Of a stretch of DNA of 64,000 nucleotides, positions 49,458-57,200 are shown in pieces. The notes beneath the pieces were generated by a model. That model saw only the letters and a program-made list of their open reading frames with translations, ran no database searches and was not told the origin of the DNA. The stretch comes from UBA7672 sp965279085 (lineage in GTDB: Bacteria; Pseudomonadota; Alphaproteobacteria; Caulobacterales; Hyphomonadaceae). Made by a program: the position numbers and the translations under genes. The number at the start of each line of letters is the position of its first letter. Positions within the stretch are counted from its first letter, which is position 1. The stretch spans positions 2,914,001-2,978,000 of the forward strand of contig OZ257149.1 of assembly GCA_965279085.1 (NCBI GenBank). The letters are read 5' to 3'.

Positions 49458-51059
49458 ATGTCGGTCTGCTACCGGCTGGTTCTGGATTCGGTCTGCCGCT
49501 CCAACCACCACCGCATCGCGGTCCTCGCGCTCGATCACCTGCAACGCGACGACGCCGAAGACTGGCGCAACCTCTTCCTCAAGCACCGCGACGCCTATCT
49601 CGAAGGCGCGAAGGCGCCCGACGAAGTCTTCAAGGACTTCAAGAACCACGTCCTCCACGTCCGCGACAACAACTGGGGCGGCGCCCCCGCAGCCGCCCGC
49701 GAATGGTATCGCCGCACCGTCCGCGCGCTCCAGGCGCAGGACTGGAAACACGCCGCCTGGTGCGCCGGCGTGATGAGCCACTACGCCGCCGATCCGATCC
49801 AGCCCTTCCATACGCACCAGACGGAAGAAGAAAACACCATCCACCGCGCCGTCGAATGGTCGCTGTCGAAGGCGTTCCCGGAAATGCTGCTGATCCTCAC
49901 CCAGGATCTCGGCTTCCCCGATGTGCCCGTGCCCGCGGGCGATGACTGGCTCGAACAGATGATCCGCGCTGGCGCCAACATCTCCAACAAGCACTACGAG
50001 ACGCTGATCGACCACTACGACTTCGCCATTGGCGCAAAGCGCCCGGTCGAAGGCCTCGACCAGGAAATGAAGGACGTCGTCGCCGCCCTCATCGGCTACG
50101 CCTCCGTCATGCTCGCCCGCATGCTGGATCGCGCCATCGCCGAAGCGAAATCCGAAGCCCCGCCGGTCAATCTTCTTCTCGACACCGTCGCCATCGTCGC
50201 CAACACGCCGGTCCGCATGGTATCGAAGCGCATCGAACACGTCGCCGAAGCCGGCCTCGTTGCAGATCAGTACGCCGAATACCGCAAGACCGGAAAAGTC
50301 CGCGACACGCTCGGCGACGACGACAAGGCCGTCCGCAAGCTCTTCGCCGAGGAAGTCCTCAAGACCTCTCTCTCCAACCTCGACTGCCAGTGGCCCCGCG
50401 AAACCGGCGCCAAGGCCGGGCAGGGCGCCGAACCCCGCAAGACGAAGAAAGCCAAAGCCACCAAAGCCAGCGCTCCCACCACCGCTCATCCCGGCGAAAG
50501 CCGGGACCCAGAGCCGCAGGCGAAAGTCTCGCAGGCGAAGCCCCCCAAACCGGCCAAGGCCGAAAAGCCCGGCACACCCACACCCGCCGCCGAACCCACC
50601 CAACCCGCCCCCGTCATCTCCCGCATCCGCCTCTCGCGCGAAGCCGCCGTGGTCGACGCCCCCTCCATCGGCCCCAAGACCGCCAGCCGCCTCGCCATCA
50701 TCGGCGTCAACACGGTGGGCGATCTTCTCGCCCTGGCGCCGGAAGACGCCGCCCACCGCATCAAGGCCGGCCACATCAATGCGGGCATCATCCGCGACTG
50801 GCAGGCGCAGGCCCTGCTGGCCTGCTCGGTGCCCGAACTCAACGGCACGAACGCCCAGCTCCTCGTCGGCGCTGGCGTCTACAGCGTCGACGATCTCGCG
50901 ACCGCCGACGTCGACTTCCTGATCGACGCCATCACCCTCTACGCGCAGTCAAAGGAAGGCGACCGCGCCCTCCGCGACGCCCCCCTGCCAGACCGCGCCC
51001 GCGTAAAATCCTGGATCGAAGCCGCCCTCCACATCTGCGAGAACCGCTCGGCGGCGTGA
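49458..51059 (+). CDS. Zinc-dependent phospholipase C/S1-P1-like domain fused to a DUF4332 helix-hairpin-helix region
   Basis: 533 residues from ATG 49458, preceded by GGAGGG at 49445-49450. The N-terminal half (to about 310) contains RSNHHRIAVLALDHL, HAAWCAGVMSHYAADPIQPF and THQTEEENTIHRAVEW, a histidine-rich helical pattern like zinc phospholipase C, but no signal peptide. A lysine/proline-rich linker follows, carrying a palindromic repeat at 50486-50510, then DAPSIGPKTASRLAIIGVNT and a second HhH repeat typical of DUF4332. This combination is unusual; a nucleic-acid-binding C-terminus with a phosphoesterase-like N-terminus is inferred. Confidence 0.75.
   Translation: MSVCYRLVLDSVCRSNHHRIAVLALDHLQRDDAEDWRNLFLKHRDAYLEGAKAPDEVFKDFKNHVLHVRDNNWGGAPAAAREWYRRTVRALQAQDWKHAAWCAGVMSHYAADPIQPFHTHQTEEENTIHRAVEWSLSKAFPEMLLILTQDLGFPDVPVPAGDDWLEQMIRAGANISNKHYETLIDHYDFAIGAKRPVEGLDQEMKDVVAALIGYASVMLARMLDRAIAEAKSEAPPVNLLLDTVAIVANTPVRMVSKRIEHVAEAGLVADQYAEYRKTGKVRDTLGDDDKAVRKLFAEEVLKTSLSNLDCQWPRETGAKAGQGAEPRKTKKAKATKASAPTTAHPGESRDPEPQAKVSQAKPPKPAKAEKPGTPTPAAEPTQPAPVISRIRLSREAAVVDAPSIGPKTASRLAIIGVNTVGDLLALAPEDAAHRIKAGHINAGIIRDWQAQALLACSVPELNGTNAQLLVGAGVYSVDDLATADVDFLIDAITLYAQSKEGDRALRDAPLPDRARVKSWIEAALHICENRSAA
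50486..50510 (+). repeat. Palindromic repeat inserted in frame in a coding sequence
   Basis: CCCGGC-GAAA-GCCGGG (50490-50505) within TCATCCCGG...CCGGGACCCA, the same flanks as the element at 15516-15624. It encodes HPGESRDPE in the disordered linker of the phospholipase-C-like/DUF4332 protein and keeps the frame open. Confidence 0.75.
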
Positions 51060-51313
51060 GGCGGGAAGGGTTCAGGATGAACCTCTCACAACATCTGTTC
51101 ATGTTGCGGGCGGATGCGCGGCGCAGCTGAACGCACCGCCACATCCCCGACACGGTAACTGCAGTTTTTCTCAAGGAATCTGCTGCTGCAGATGTCTGAA
51201 TCTGCGGAGCTTTTTCAGCGCTTTTCACAAAACCGCGTAGATGAACGGAAGAGTCTACCTCTGTTCAGGTGCTGCGCGTTCTTATGGGGACACGAGACTG
51301 AAAGGAGTGCCTC

Positions 51314-51742
51314 ATGCGTCTCATTGCTTCCTCTCTTCTGGCCGGCCTCATAGCGTTCAGCTCTGTGGCGCCCGCCTTCGCCGACCAGCGTGGTCGTGGC
51401 AACGACCGTGGCCGGGACCGTCACGACGATCGTGGCCGGGATAACGACCGCGACCGCGGCCGGGATCGCGACCGCAATCGCCACGACGACCGCCGCTGGG
51501 ACAACAACAACCACCGCTACAACGGCTACTGGGAAAACAACAATCGCCGCGACTGGCGCAAGGGCGACAACTTCTGGAACCACCGCCACCGCAACAACCA
51601 CTACGTGGTCGTCAACGACTACCACAACTACCGCCTCCCTCCCCCCCGCTACGGCCAGCGCTACTACCGCGACAACGACACCGGAGAAATCCTCCTAATC
51701 GCCGCCGCAACTGGACTGGTGCTGTGGGCGCTGACGAATTAG
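51314..51742 (+). CDS. RcnB-like periplasmic protein rich in Arg/Asp/His/Asn
   Basis: 142 residues. Signal MRLIASSLLAGLIAFSSVAP plus AFA, followed by RGNDRGRDRHDDRGRDNDRD and further Arg/Asp/Asn/His repeats that could bind metals. The ending PPPRYGQRYYRDNDTGEILL plus a hydrophobic tail matches RcnB-family proteins, which in E. coli influence Ni/Co homeostasis. GAAAGGAG precedes the ATG. A strong hairpin lies beyond the stop inside the end of the LysR gene. Confidence 0.78.
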   Translation: MRLIASSLLAGLIAFSSVAPAFADQRGRGNDRGRDRHDDRGRDNDRDRGRDRDRNRHDDRRWDNNNHRYNGYWENNNRRDWRKGDNFWNHRHRNNHYVVVNDYHNYRLPPPRYGQRYYRDNDTGEILLIAAATGLVLWALTN

Positions 51743-51758
51743 CGGACAAGCCCCGCGA

Positions 51759-52709
51759 CTAGCGCTTTCTCTCTCGCGCCGGTCGTCCGCGGCCGCCCCT
51801 TCCCCGAGGGGCGGCCGTTTGCGTTTGGGCGACGGCTTCGAGGATGCGGTCGCGGGCCCAGGCGAGGCCGGCGTCGCCGGCGGCGTCACGACGCCAGAAC
51901 AGCATGAGGTCGAGTTCCGGGGTTTCCATGGGCAGTTCCCGGATCGCGACGTCATAGCGGCGGGCGAGGGAGAGAGGGGCGACTAATGCGAGTTCGCTGG
52001 CCATTACGGAATGGAAAGCGGGCTGGAAGTGCGGCATGCGCATGGCGGGCGCGATCCGTTTCCCGATTCGGCCAAGCGCGACATCGACGACGCCACGGCC
52101 CGTGCGGCGGCTCGAGACAGTGATGTGGCGCAGGGCCAGGAAGTTCGCGAGCGTGAACTTTCCGTCCGCGCACGGATGCCCCTGCCGCAACGCGCAGACG
52201 TAGCGATCAGAGAACAGGCGCACGCTGTCGAGTTCGGGACGGGCGAGGGCAGGGATGTCCATCGCCAGTTCCAGTCGCCCGGCGACGAACTCGCCGGGAA
52301 TGTCTGGTCTAGCCACCTGCTGCCAGTTGAAGCTGACCGTCGCTTTCTCCTTCTCGAGCATGCGGGCGAGCACGGGGATGATGGCAGCGGCGGCGATGTC
52401 GCCCACCGCGATGCTGAAGACGCGCTGCGACGTCGTTGCATCGAAACCCTGACGGTCGAGACCGGAACGCAGCCGCCCGAGCGCCTCGCGGACCGGGCCG
52501 ATCATCGCCTGCGCGGCCGGTGTCGGCGCCATGCCGCGCGCGGATCGCACGAACAGCGGATCGCCCAGAGCGGCGCGCAGTCGCGTGAGCGCGTTGCTGA
52601 CGGCCGGCTGGGTCAGGTTCAGGCGCTCGCTGGCGCGCGTGATGCCGCCTTCGGAATAGACCGCCTCGAACACCGGCAGCAGGTTGAGGTCCAGGCCACG
52701 CAGATTCAC
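51759..52709 (-). CDS. LysR-type transcriptional regulator
   Basis: 316 residues from a GTG start at 52709. The winged helix-turn-helix reads YSEGGITRASERLNLTQPAV then SNALTRLRAALGDPLF, followed by the substrate-binding domain (FSIAVGDIAAAAIIPVLARM). The C-terminal tail is basic (GRGGRGRPARERKR). The inducer is unknown. It is divergent from the beta-helix/cytochrome pair at 53009, which it may regulate through the AT-rich region at 52724. Confidence 0.9.
   Translation of the reverse strand: MNLRGLDLNLLPVFEAVYSEGGITRASERLNLTQPAVSNALTRLRAALGDPLFVRSARGMAPTPAAQAMIGPVREALGRLRSGLDRQGFDATTSQRVFSIAVGDIAAAAIIPVLARMLEKEKATVSFNWQQVARPDIPGEFVAGRLELAMDIPALARPELDSVRLFSDRYVCALRQGHPCADGKFTLANFLALRHITVSSRRTGRGVVDVALGRIGKRIAPAMRMPHFQPAFHSVMASELALVAPLSLARRYDVAIRELPMETPELDLMLFWRRDAAGDAGLAWARDRILEAVAQTQTAAPRGRGGRGRPARERKR
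51790..51820 (+). terminator. Terminator hairpin of the RcnB-like gene, lying in the LysR 3' end
   Basis: CGGCCGCCCC (51790-51799) pairs perfectly with GGGGCGGCCG (51808-51817) and is followed by TTTGCGTTT on the plus strand. It falls in the last codons of the convergent LysR gene, where it encodes the basic tail. Confidence 0.7.
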
Positions 52710-53008
52710 GCCATCACCATCGTGAATATAAGGAATTCATATAATAAACTGGTGCAATAGATGCCTCGCGGCAATCCTGCCCGCGTAACGTTTTCGGCGT
52801 TCCTCTCCGGTCCAGGTGCAAAGCGCCGGCCCGCGATCACCGAACCCCGCAAGGGGCTTGTCAGCGGTGCGGCGATCTTCGGCATGTCAGCTGCCGACGT
52901 CACCGCGCCGCTGAAACCTTGTCAGATGATCGATTGCCCTACCGTCAGCTTGACATCGTCATGGCGGCGCTGAGAGTCCCCTCCAAGCAAACAACGAGGG
53001 AGTGCGCG
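52710..53008. promoter_or_regulatory. LysR-divergent promoter region with AT-rich island
   Basis: About 300 bases. AATATAAGGAATTCATATAA (starting near 52725) is strikingly AT-rich for this DNA and partly palindromic around GAATTC, as expected of a LysR operator and promoter. The rest has an open frame from 52761 but no convincing protein pattern. Confidence 0.5.
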
Positions 53009-54241
53009 ATGCGCAGCATGTTCGCGGCGGTTTCTGTTCTGGCGCTTGCAGCGGCCTGCGGTCCGACCGAGCCAGCCAAGCCGGTCGCGCTGGCGCCGAG
53101 CGCCACGGCGGCGGCCGATCTCCAGAAAATGCTGATCGAGGCCAAGGAAGGCGACACGATCGAGCTGGCCGAGGGCACGTTCGAGTTCACAGAGGGCCTG
53201 TCGCTTGCGGTCAACAACGTCACCTTCAAGGGCGCCGGCATCGACAAGACGATCCTGACCTTCAGGAACCAGAAGGGCGCAGGCGAGGGCCTGCTGGTGA
53301 CGTCCGATGGCGTGACGCTGACCGGCTTCACGATGCAGGACACCAAGGGCGACGGCATCAAGTCCAAGGGCGCCGACGACATCGTCTACAAGGACCTGAA
53401 GGTGATCTGGACCGGCGGGCCGAAGACCGAGAACGGCGCCTACGGCGTCTATCCGGTTGAATCCAAGAACGTGCTGGTCGACGGCGTGACGGTGTCGGGC
53501 GCATCCGACGCCGGCATCTATGTCGGCCAGTCGCAGAACATCATCGTCCGCAACAGCGTTGCCGAATACAACGTGGCCGGCATCGAGATCGAGAACTCGT
53601 CCAACGCCGATGTTCATGACAACGTCGCCACTCACAACGCCGGCGGCATCCTGGTGTTCGACCTGCCGGACCTGCCGGTGATGGGCGGGCACTCGACCCG
53701 CATCTTCAACAATAAGGTGGTCGAGAACGACACGCCGAACTTTGCTCCTCCGGGCAATATCGTCGCCAACGTGCCGACAGGCGCGGGCGTGATGCTGATG
53801 GCGAACCGGAACGTGCACGTGTTCAACAACACGTTCGACAAGAACCAGACGACGCACATCCTGATCTACGGCTACTCGTTCGAGTTCAAGGATCCGAACT
53901 ACAACCCGCTGCCGCGCGACTTCGTCATCCGTGACAACACCTACGGCGAAGGCGGCAACAATCCGCAGGGCCGTCTTGCCCCGCTGGCGCCGGCTCTCGG
54001 CGGTAGTCTCCCGGCCATCGTGTGGGACGGCGTGACGTCTTATGGCGGCAAAACAGAAGAGGTGCGCATCGCCATCCGCGAGAAGCCGGAAGTCGGCTTC
54101 GTCAATCTCGGCCTCGGCTCGACCCCGATCGACCTGACCAAAGCGAAGCCTTCGACAACGCGTCCGCCGGATGCGCAGATTGAAGAGCCCGCGGCCGTGG
54201 TGCTGCCGGAACGGCCTGCGGCTGCGAAGGAAGGCGCTTGA
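53009..54241 (+). CDS. Parallel beta-helix lipoprotein (TIGR03805-like), partner of the HNE_0200-type cytochrome
   Basis: 410 residues. Signal MRSMFAAVSVLALAAACGP has a lipobox. The core is a right-handed beta-helix: GDTIELAEGTFEFTEGLSLA, VNNVTFKGAGIDKTILTF, LVDGVTVSGASDAGIYVGQS, NIIVRNSVAEYNVAGIEIEN and so on, as in carbohydrate-active or surface proteins. As I recall, this family occurs almost always beside the cytochrome family encoded next, whose TTG start overlaps this stop. ATG 53009 has GAGGGAG upstream. Function of the pair is unknown. Confidence 0.87.
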   Translation: MRSMFAAVSVLALAAACGPTEPAKPVALAPSATAAADLQKMLIEAKEGDTIELAEGTFEFTEGLSLAVNNVTFKGAGIDKTILTFRNQKGAGEGLLVTSDGVTLTGFTMQDTKGDGIKSKGADDIVYKDLKVIWTGGPKTENGAYGVYPVESKNVLVDGVTVSGASDAGIYVGQSQNIIVRNSVAEYNVAGIEIENSSNADVHDNVATHNAGGILVFDLPDLPVMGGHSTRIFNNKVVENDTPNFAPPGNIVANVPTGAGVMLMANRNVHVFNNTFDKNQTTHILIYGYSFEFKDPNYNPLPRDFVIRDNTYGEGGNNPQGRLAPLAPALGGSLPAIVWDGVTSYGGKTEEVRIAIREKPEVGFVNLGLGSTPIDLTKAKPSTTRPPDAQIEEPAAVVLPERPAAAKEGA

Positions 54242-55293
54242 TCCGAACGCTTCGACATCTCCTAGGGGGGATGACGCTTGCGCTGGCCCTTGCCGCCTGT
54301 ACGGCGGAGACGGGGCCGCGCGCCAGCGTGATCCTCGCCGAGAAGCCGGCGGAGAAGCTGTCGGAGTATGGCTTGTTCGCGACTGCCAATGCCGGGGCCG
54401 CACCGTCGGAAGGCGTCGTGCCTTATGATCTCGTCAACGCGCTGTTCAGCGACTACGCGGCCAAGCATCGGCTCGTCTACGTCCCGAAGGGGCAGGGCGC
54501 CACGTATGATCCGGACACGGTGTTCGACTTCCCGGTCGGCTCGGTCCTGATCAAGACGTTCGCCTTCGGGCCCGACATGCGCGATCCGGCGCTCAACGAG
54601 CGCTTCATCGAAACGCGGCTTCTGATCCACAAAGCGGAGGGCTGGGTTGCTTACCCGTATATCTGGAACGCCGAGCAGACGGAGGCGACCTACGCGCCTG
54701 TCGGCGGACGCCAGACGATCGATACGATATCGCCGGAGGGAGCGCCGCTGACGATCGACTACGCGGTGCCGAACCGGAACCAGTGCAAAGAATGCCATGC
54801 GCAGGGCGACGCGCTGATCCCGATCGGACCGAGCGCGCGCAACCTCAACCATGTGGGGCCGGCAGGTGTGAACCAGCTCGCGAACTGGACGGAGCGCGGC
54901 ATTCTCACCGGCGCGCCGGCGGATGCGCCCGCAGCGCCAGCCGTCTATGGCGATGCGCCGCTGGGCGATCGGGCGAGGGCGTGGCTCGATATCAATTGTG
55001 CCCACTGCCACAAGGCGGGCGGCGGGGCTTCGAACTCGGGGCTCTTCCTCGCATGGAACGAGACGGACCCGACAGGGTGGGGCGTGCACAAGCGGCCGAC
55101 GGCGGCGGGCAGGGGCGCAGGGCAGCATCTCTTTGTCATCGAGCCGGGTCATCCGGAGAGTTCGATCGTCGTGCATCGCATCGAGTCGACGGAGCCGGGC
55201 GTGCTAATGCCGGAGCTCGGCCGCACGGTAGTGGACGAGAAGGGCGTTGCACTGATCCGCGAATGGATCGCGGCCATGCCGCCGGTGCAGTGA
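54238..55293 (+). CDS. Dihaem c-type cytochrome-like lipoprotein (HNE_0200/SO2930 family)
   Basis: 351 residues from a TTG start at 54238 overlapping the upstream stop (TTGA); GAAGGAAGG is the ribosome-binding site. Signal with lipobox (LALALAACTAE). Two haem sites, QCKECHAQG and NCAHCHKAG (CxxCH), about 80 residues apart, and a methionine ligand candidate in GVLMPELGR. Translational coupling with the beta-helix gene argues for a complex at the cell surface. Redox partner unknown. Confidence 0.88.
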   Translation: MIRTLRHLLGGMTLALALAACTAETGPRASVILAEKPAEKLSEYGLFATANAGAAPSEGVVPYDLVNALFSDYAAKHRLVYVPKGQGATYDPDTVFDFPVGSVLIKTFAFGPDMRDPALNERFIETRLLIHKAEGWVAYPYIWNAEQTEATYAPVGGRQTIDTISPEGAPLTIDYAVPNRNQCKECHAQGDALIPIGPSARNLNHVGPAGVNQLANWTERGILTGAPADAPAAPAVYGDAPLGDRARAWLDINCAHCHKAGGGASNSGLFLAWNETDPTGWGVHKRPTAAGRGAGQHLFVIEPGHPESSIVVHRIESTEPGVLMPELGRTVVDEKGVALIREWIAAMPPVQ

Positions 55294-55303
55294 GCATCTA
55301 AGG

Positions 55304-57076
55304 TCAGCGCGGAGGCGCTGCGGGCATCGGGAAGATTGCGCCGGTGATGGTTGCAACGGCCATCGTCAGTACGGCAGCAGCTCCAGCGGCAGCGATCAGC
55401 CAGTTGCGCGTGAGGTTAAGCTTGTCGAGGAGGCGGCTGATCTTCGGTTCGCCATCGGGCGCGAGTCTTTTCTGCTGCTGCTGCGCCACCCAGTAGTGCG
55501 CGGCGAGGGCCGCGAAGAACGTCATCAGCATCACACCGATCAGCGCCATAAGGCGCGGGCCCTGGCCCTGTCCACGCACGATCAGTTCGATGGGAAGCTG
55601 GATCAGCGGGATGGCCAGGACGGCGACGGGACCTTTTGCGAGCGCGACCCAGTAGGCGCGCGATGTTGCCGCCCGGATCGCGGCACCGGCGCGGGTGATG
55701 TAGTCCGTCGTCACCACGCCCTTGAACGTGCTGACGATGCTGGTCTGGTCCTTCTTCGCCGCGTTCTCGCCGATGGCGATGTTGGCCTTCGACGCGAGCA
55801 TGGTCGCCAGCGAACTGTGAAGCGCATCGTGCGCGCGGGGTGGCACGAGGCTGGTGGTCTTGATCGTGTCTTCGAGCACGACGAGATCGTCGGACAGCAG
55901 CATGCCGGCGATGTTACGGTAATCGAGCACGATCTGGTCGGGGCCGAAGCCGCGCACCTGCGTGCGAGCGCCGCCGACCTGTACGGTGACGGTTGTAACG
56001 GGGGTTGACGCCGTCGTGTCGCGGCGCAGCGTATCAGCGCCGGTTTCGGTCGTGGCGCGGTGGGCGCCCGCGAAGGCCAGCACTTTCTCGATGCTGCCGA
56101 GACCTTTCAGGACGTTCGCGGTTTCAGGATCGCTGGCGCGGACGGAGGTCTCAAAGGTTTCGGTGACGGCGCAGCTGAGCTGCGTCGTGTGATAACGGCG
56201 GCCTTCGCCCGCGCAGGTTTCACATTTCTGGTATCCGGAGCCCTGGCACTGCTTGCACGGAATGGTCTTCTGGCCGTGGCAGGTGGCGCAGGTGATGGTC
56301 GCGCGGCCATTGCACTTGCCACAGGACACCGTGCCATTGCCGCTGCAGGCGGTGCACGCGACAGTCTCCTGCACGTGCTCGATGCGATTGGCGCCGGCGG
56401 CTTCGTCCCAGACCTTGTGCTGCTTCTGCGTCACGATCGTGCGCTCGCCCTTGCAGGTCTGGCAGGTGAGCGAGCCGGTCGCGCTGCATGTCGTGCACGG
56501 ATTGCTGCCGCGGCCCTGACAGGCTTCGCAGGTCAGCGTGCCGGCGGCGTTGCAGAGGGAGCAAGCGATCTTGCCTGCGCCCTGGCATGGCGCGCAGGTC
56601 TCGACATGGCCGACGGGCGGGAGCTGCGTGAAGCAGTCGGCGACGGTGGGTTTGTCGGTTGGGGTCTCGCCATGCTGCTCAGCCCAGGCGGCGAGGCGGG
56701 CGGGAACGGCGGCGCGCGAGGAGGCAAGGCGTCCGGCTGTTTCATGTTCGAGCGATGCGGCGTCGGCAACTTCCGTGACGCCTTGCGGCAGACCCCCATT
56801 GCCCTCGCTGCGTGTGGTCTCGAACATAACGCGGAAGGCCTGGCGCACCACCACGTCAACATTCGCGTGATCGCTGCTCTCGAGCGCGACGTGGCCGCGG
56901 TCGAAGCGGGTGAGGGGTTCGACGAAATCGCCTATCCGGGTCAGCAGGCGGATGCCGGGGTCGGTCGTGAACCCCCGATCCGTGCTGGAGTCTGCTGTCA
57001 CGACAACCTCGATACGTCCGCCCGTCCTGTCCGGGGTAGCATCGGCCTTACTTGGGTCAAGCGCGTTCGCGTCCAC
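55304..57076 (-). CDS. Membrane protein with two blocks of five 11-residue CxxC repeats (DnaJ-type zinc fingers, no J domain)
   Basis: 590 residues from a GTG start at 57076. Cysteine pairs start at residues 161, 172, 183, 194, 205 and 241, 252, 263, 274, 285, an exact 11-residue spacing, each CxxC usually followed by xGxG (CEACQGRGS, CTACSGNGT, CKQCQGSGY). These resemble DnaJ cysteine-rich repeats but with a different period, and there is no J domain. The C-terminal third has two or three hydrophobic helices (ALIGVMLMTFFAALAAHYWV, LIAAAGAAAVLTMAVATITG). The first 150 residues are unassigned. Function unknown. Confidence 0.82.
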   Translation of the reverse strand: MDANALDPSKADATPDRTGGRIEVVVTADSSTDRGFTTDPGIRLLTRIGDFVEPLTRFDRGHVALESSDHANVDVVVRQAFRVMFETTRSEGNGGLPQGVTEVADAASLEHETAGRLASSRAAVPARLAAWAEQHGETPTDKPTVADCFTQLPPVGHVETCAPCQGAGKIACSLCNAAGTLTCEACQGRGSNPCTTCSATGSLTCQTCKGERTIVTQKQHKVWDEAAGANRIEHVQETVACTACSGNGTVSCGKCNGRATITCATCHGQKTIPCKQCQGSGYQKCETCAGEGRRYHTTQLSCAVTETFETSVRASDPETANVLKGLGSIEKVLAFAGAHRATTETGADTLRRDTTASTPVTTVTVQVGGARTQVRGFGPDQIVLDYRNIAGMLLSDDLVVLEDTIKTTSLVPPRAHDALHSSLATMLASKANIAIGENAAKKDQTSIVSTFKGVVTTDYITRAGAAIRAATSRAYWVALAKGPVAVLAIPLIQLPIELIVRGQGQGPRLMALIGVMLMTFFAALAAHYWVAQQQQKRLAPDGEPKISRLLDKLNLTRNWLIAAAGAAAVLTMAVATITGAIFPMPAAPPR

Positions 57077-57200
57077 GGCAAGGCTCGCTGGTTAATATGC
57101 AGCATCGTGCGCTTGGGCCGCAGGCGCCTTGCCGTTGCCAGCGCAGACCTAGATTGTAGCGTGGACATTCGCGCCCCCGTCGGCGCCGCGGGGAGTTATA

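Noticed and set aside
49395..50774. 459-codon glycine/valine-rich open frame opposite the phospholipase-C-like gene
   Set aside because: Low-complexity residues come from codon bias of the real gene on the plus strand, which has a good ribosome-binding site and domains.
52761..52973. 70-codon open frame between the LysR and beta-helix genes
   Set aside because: No ribosome-binding site, no recognisable pattern and it covers the expected promoter region.
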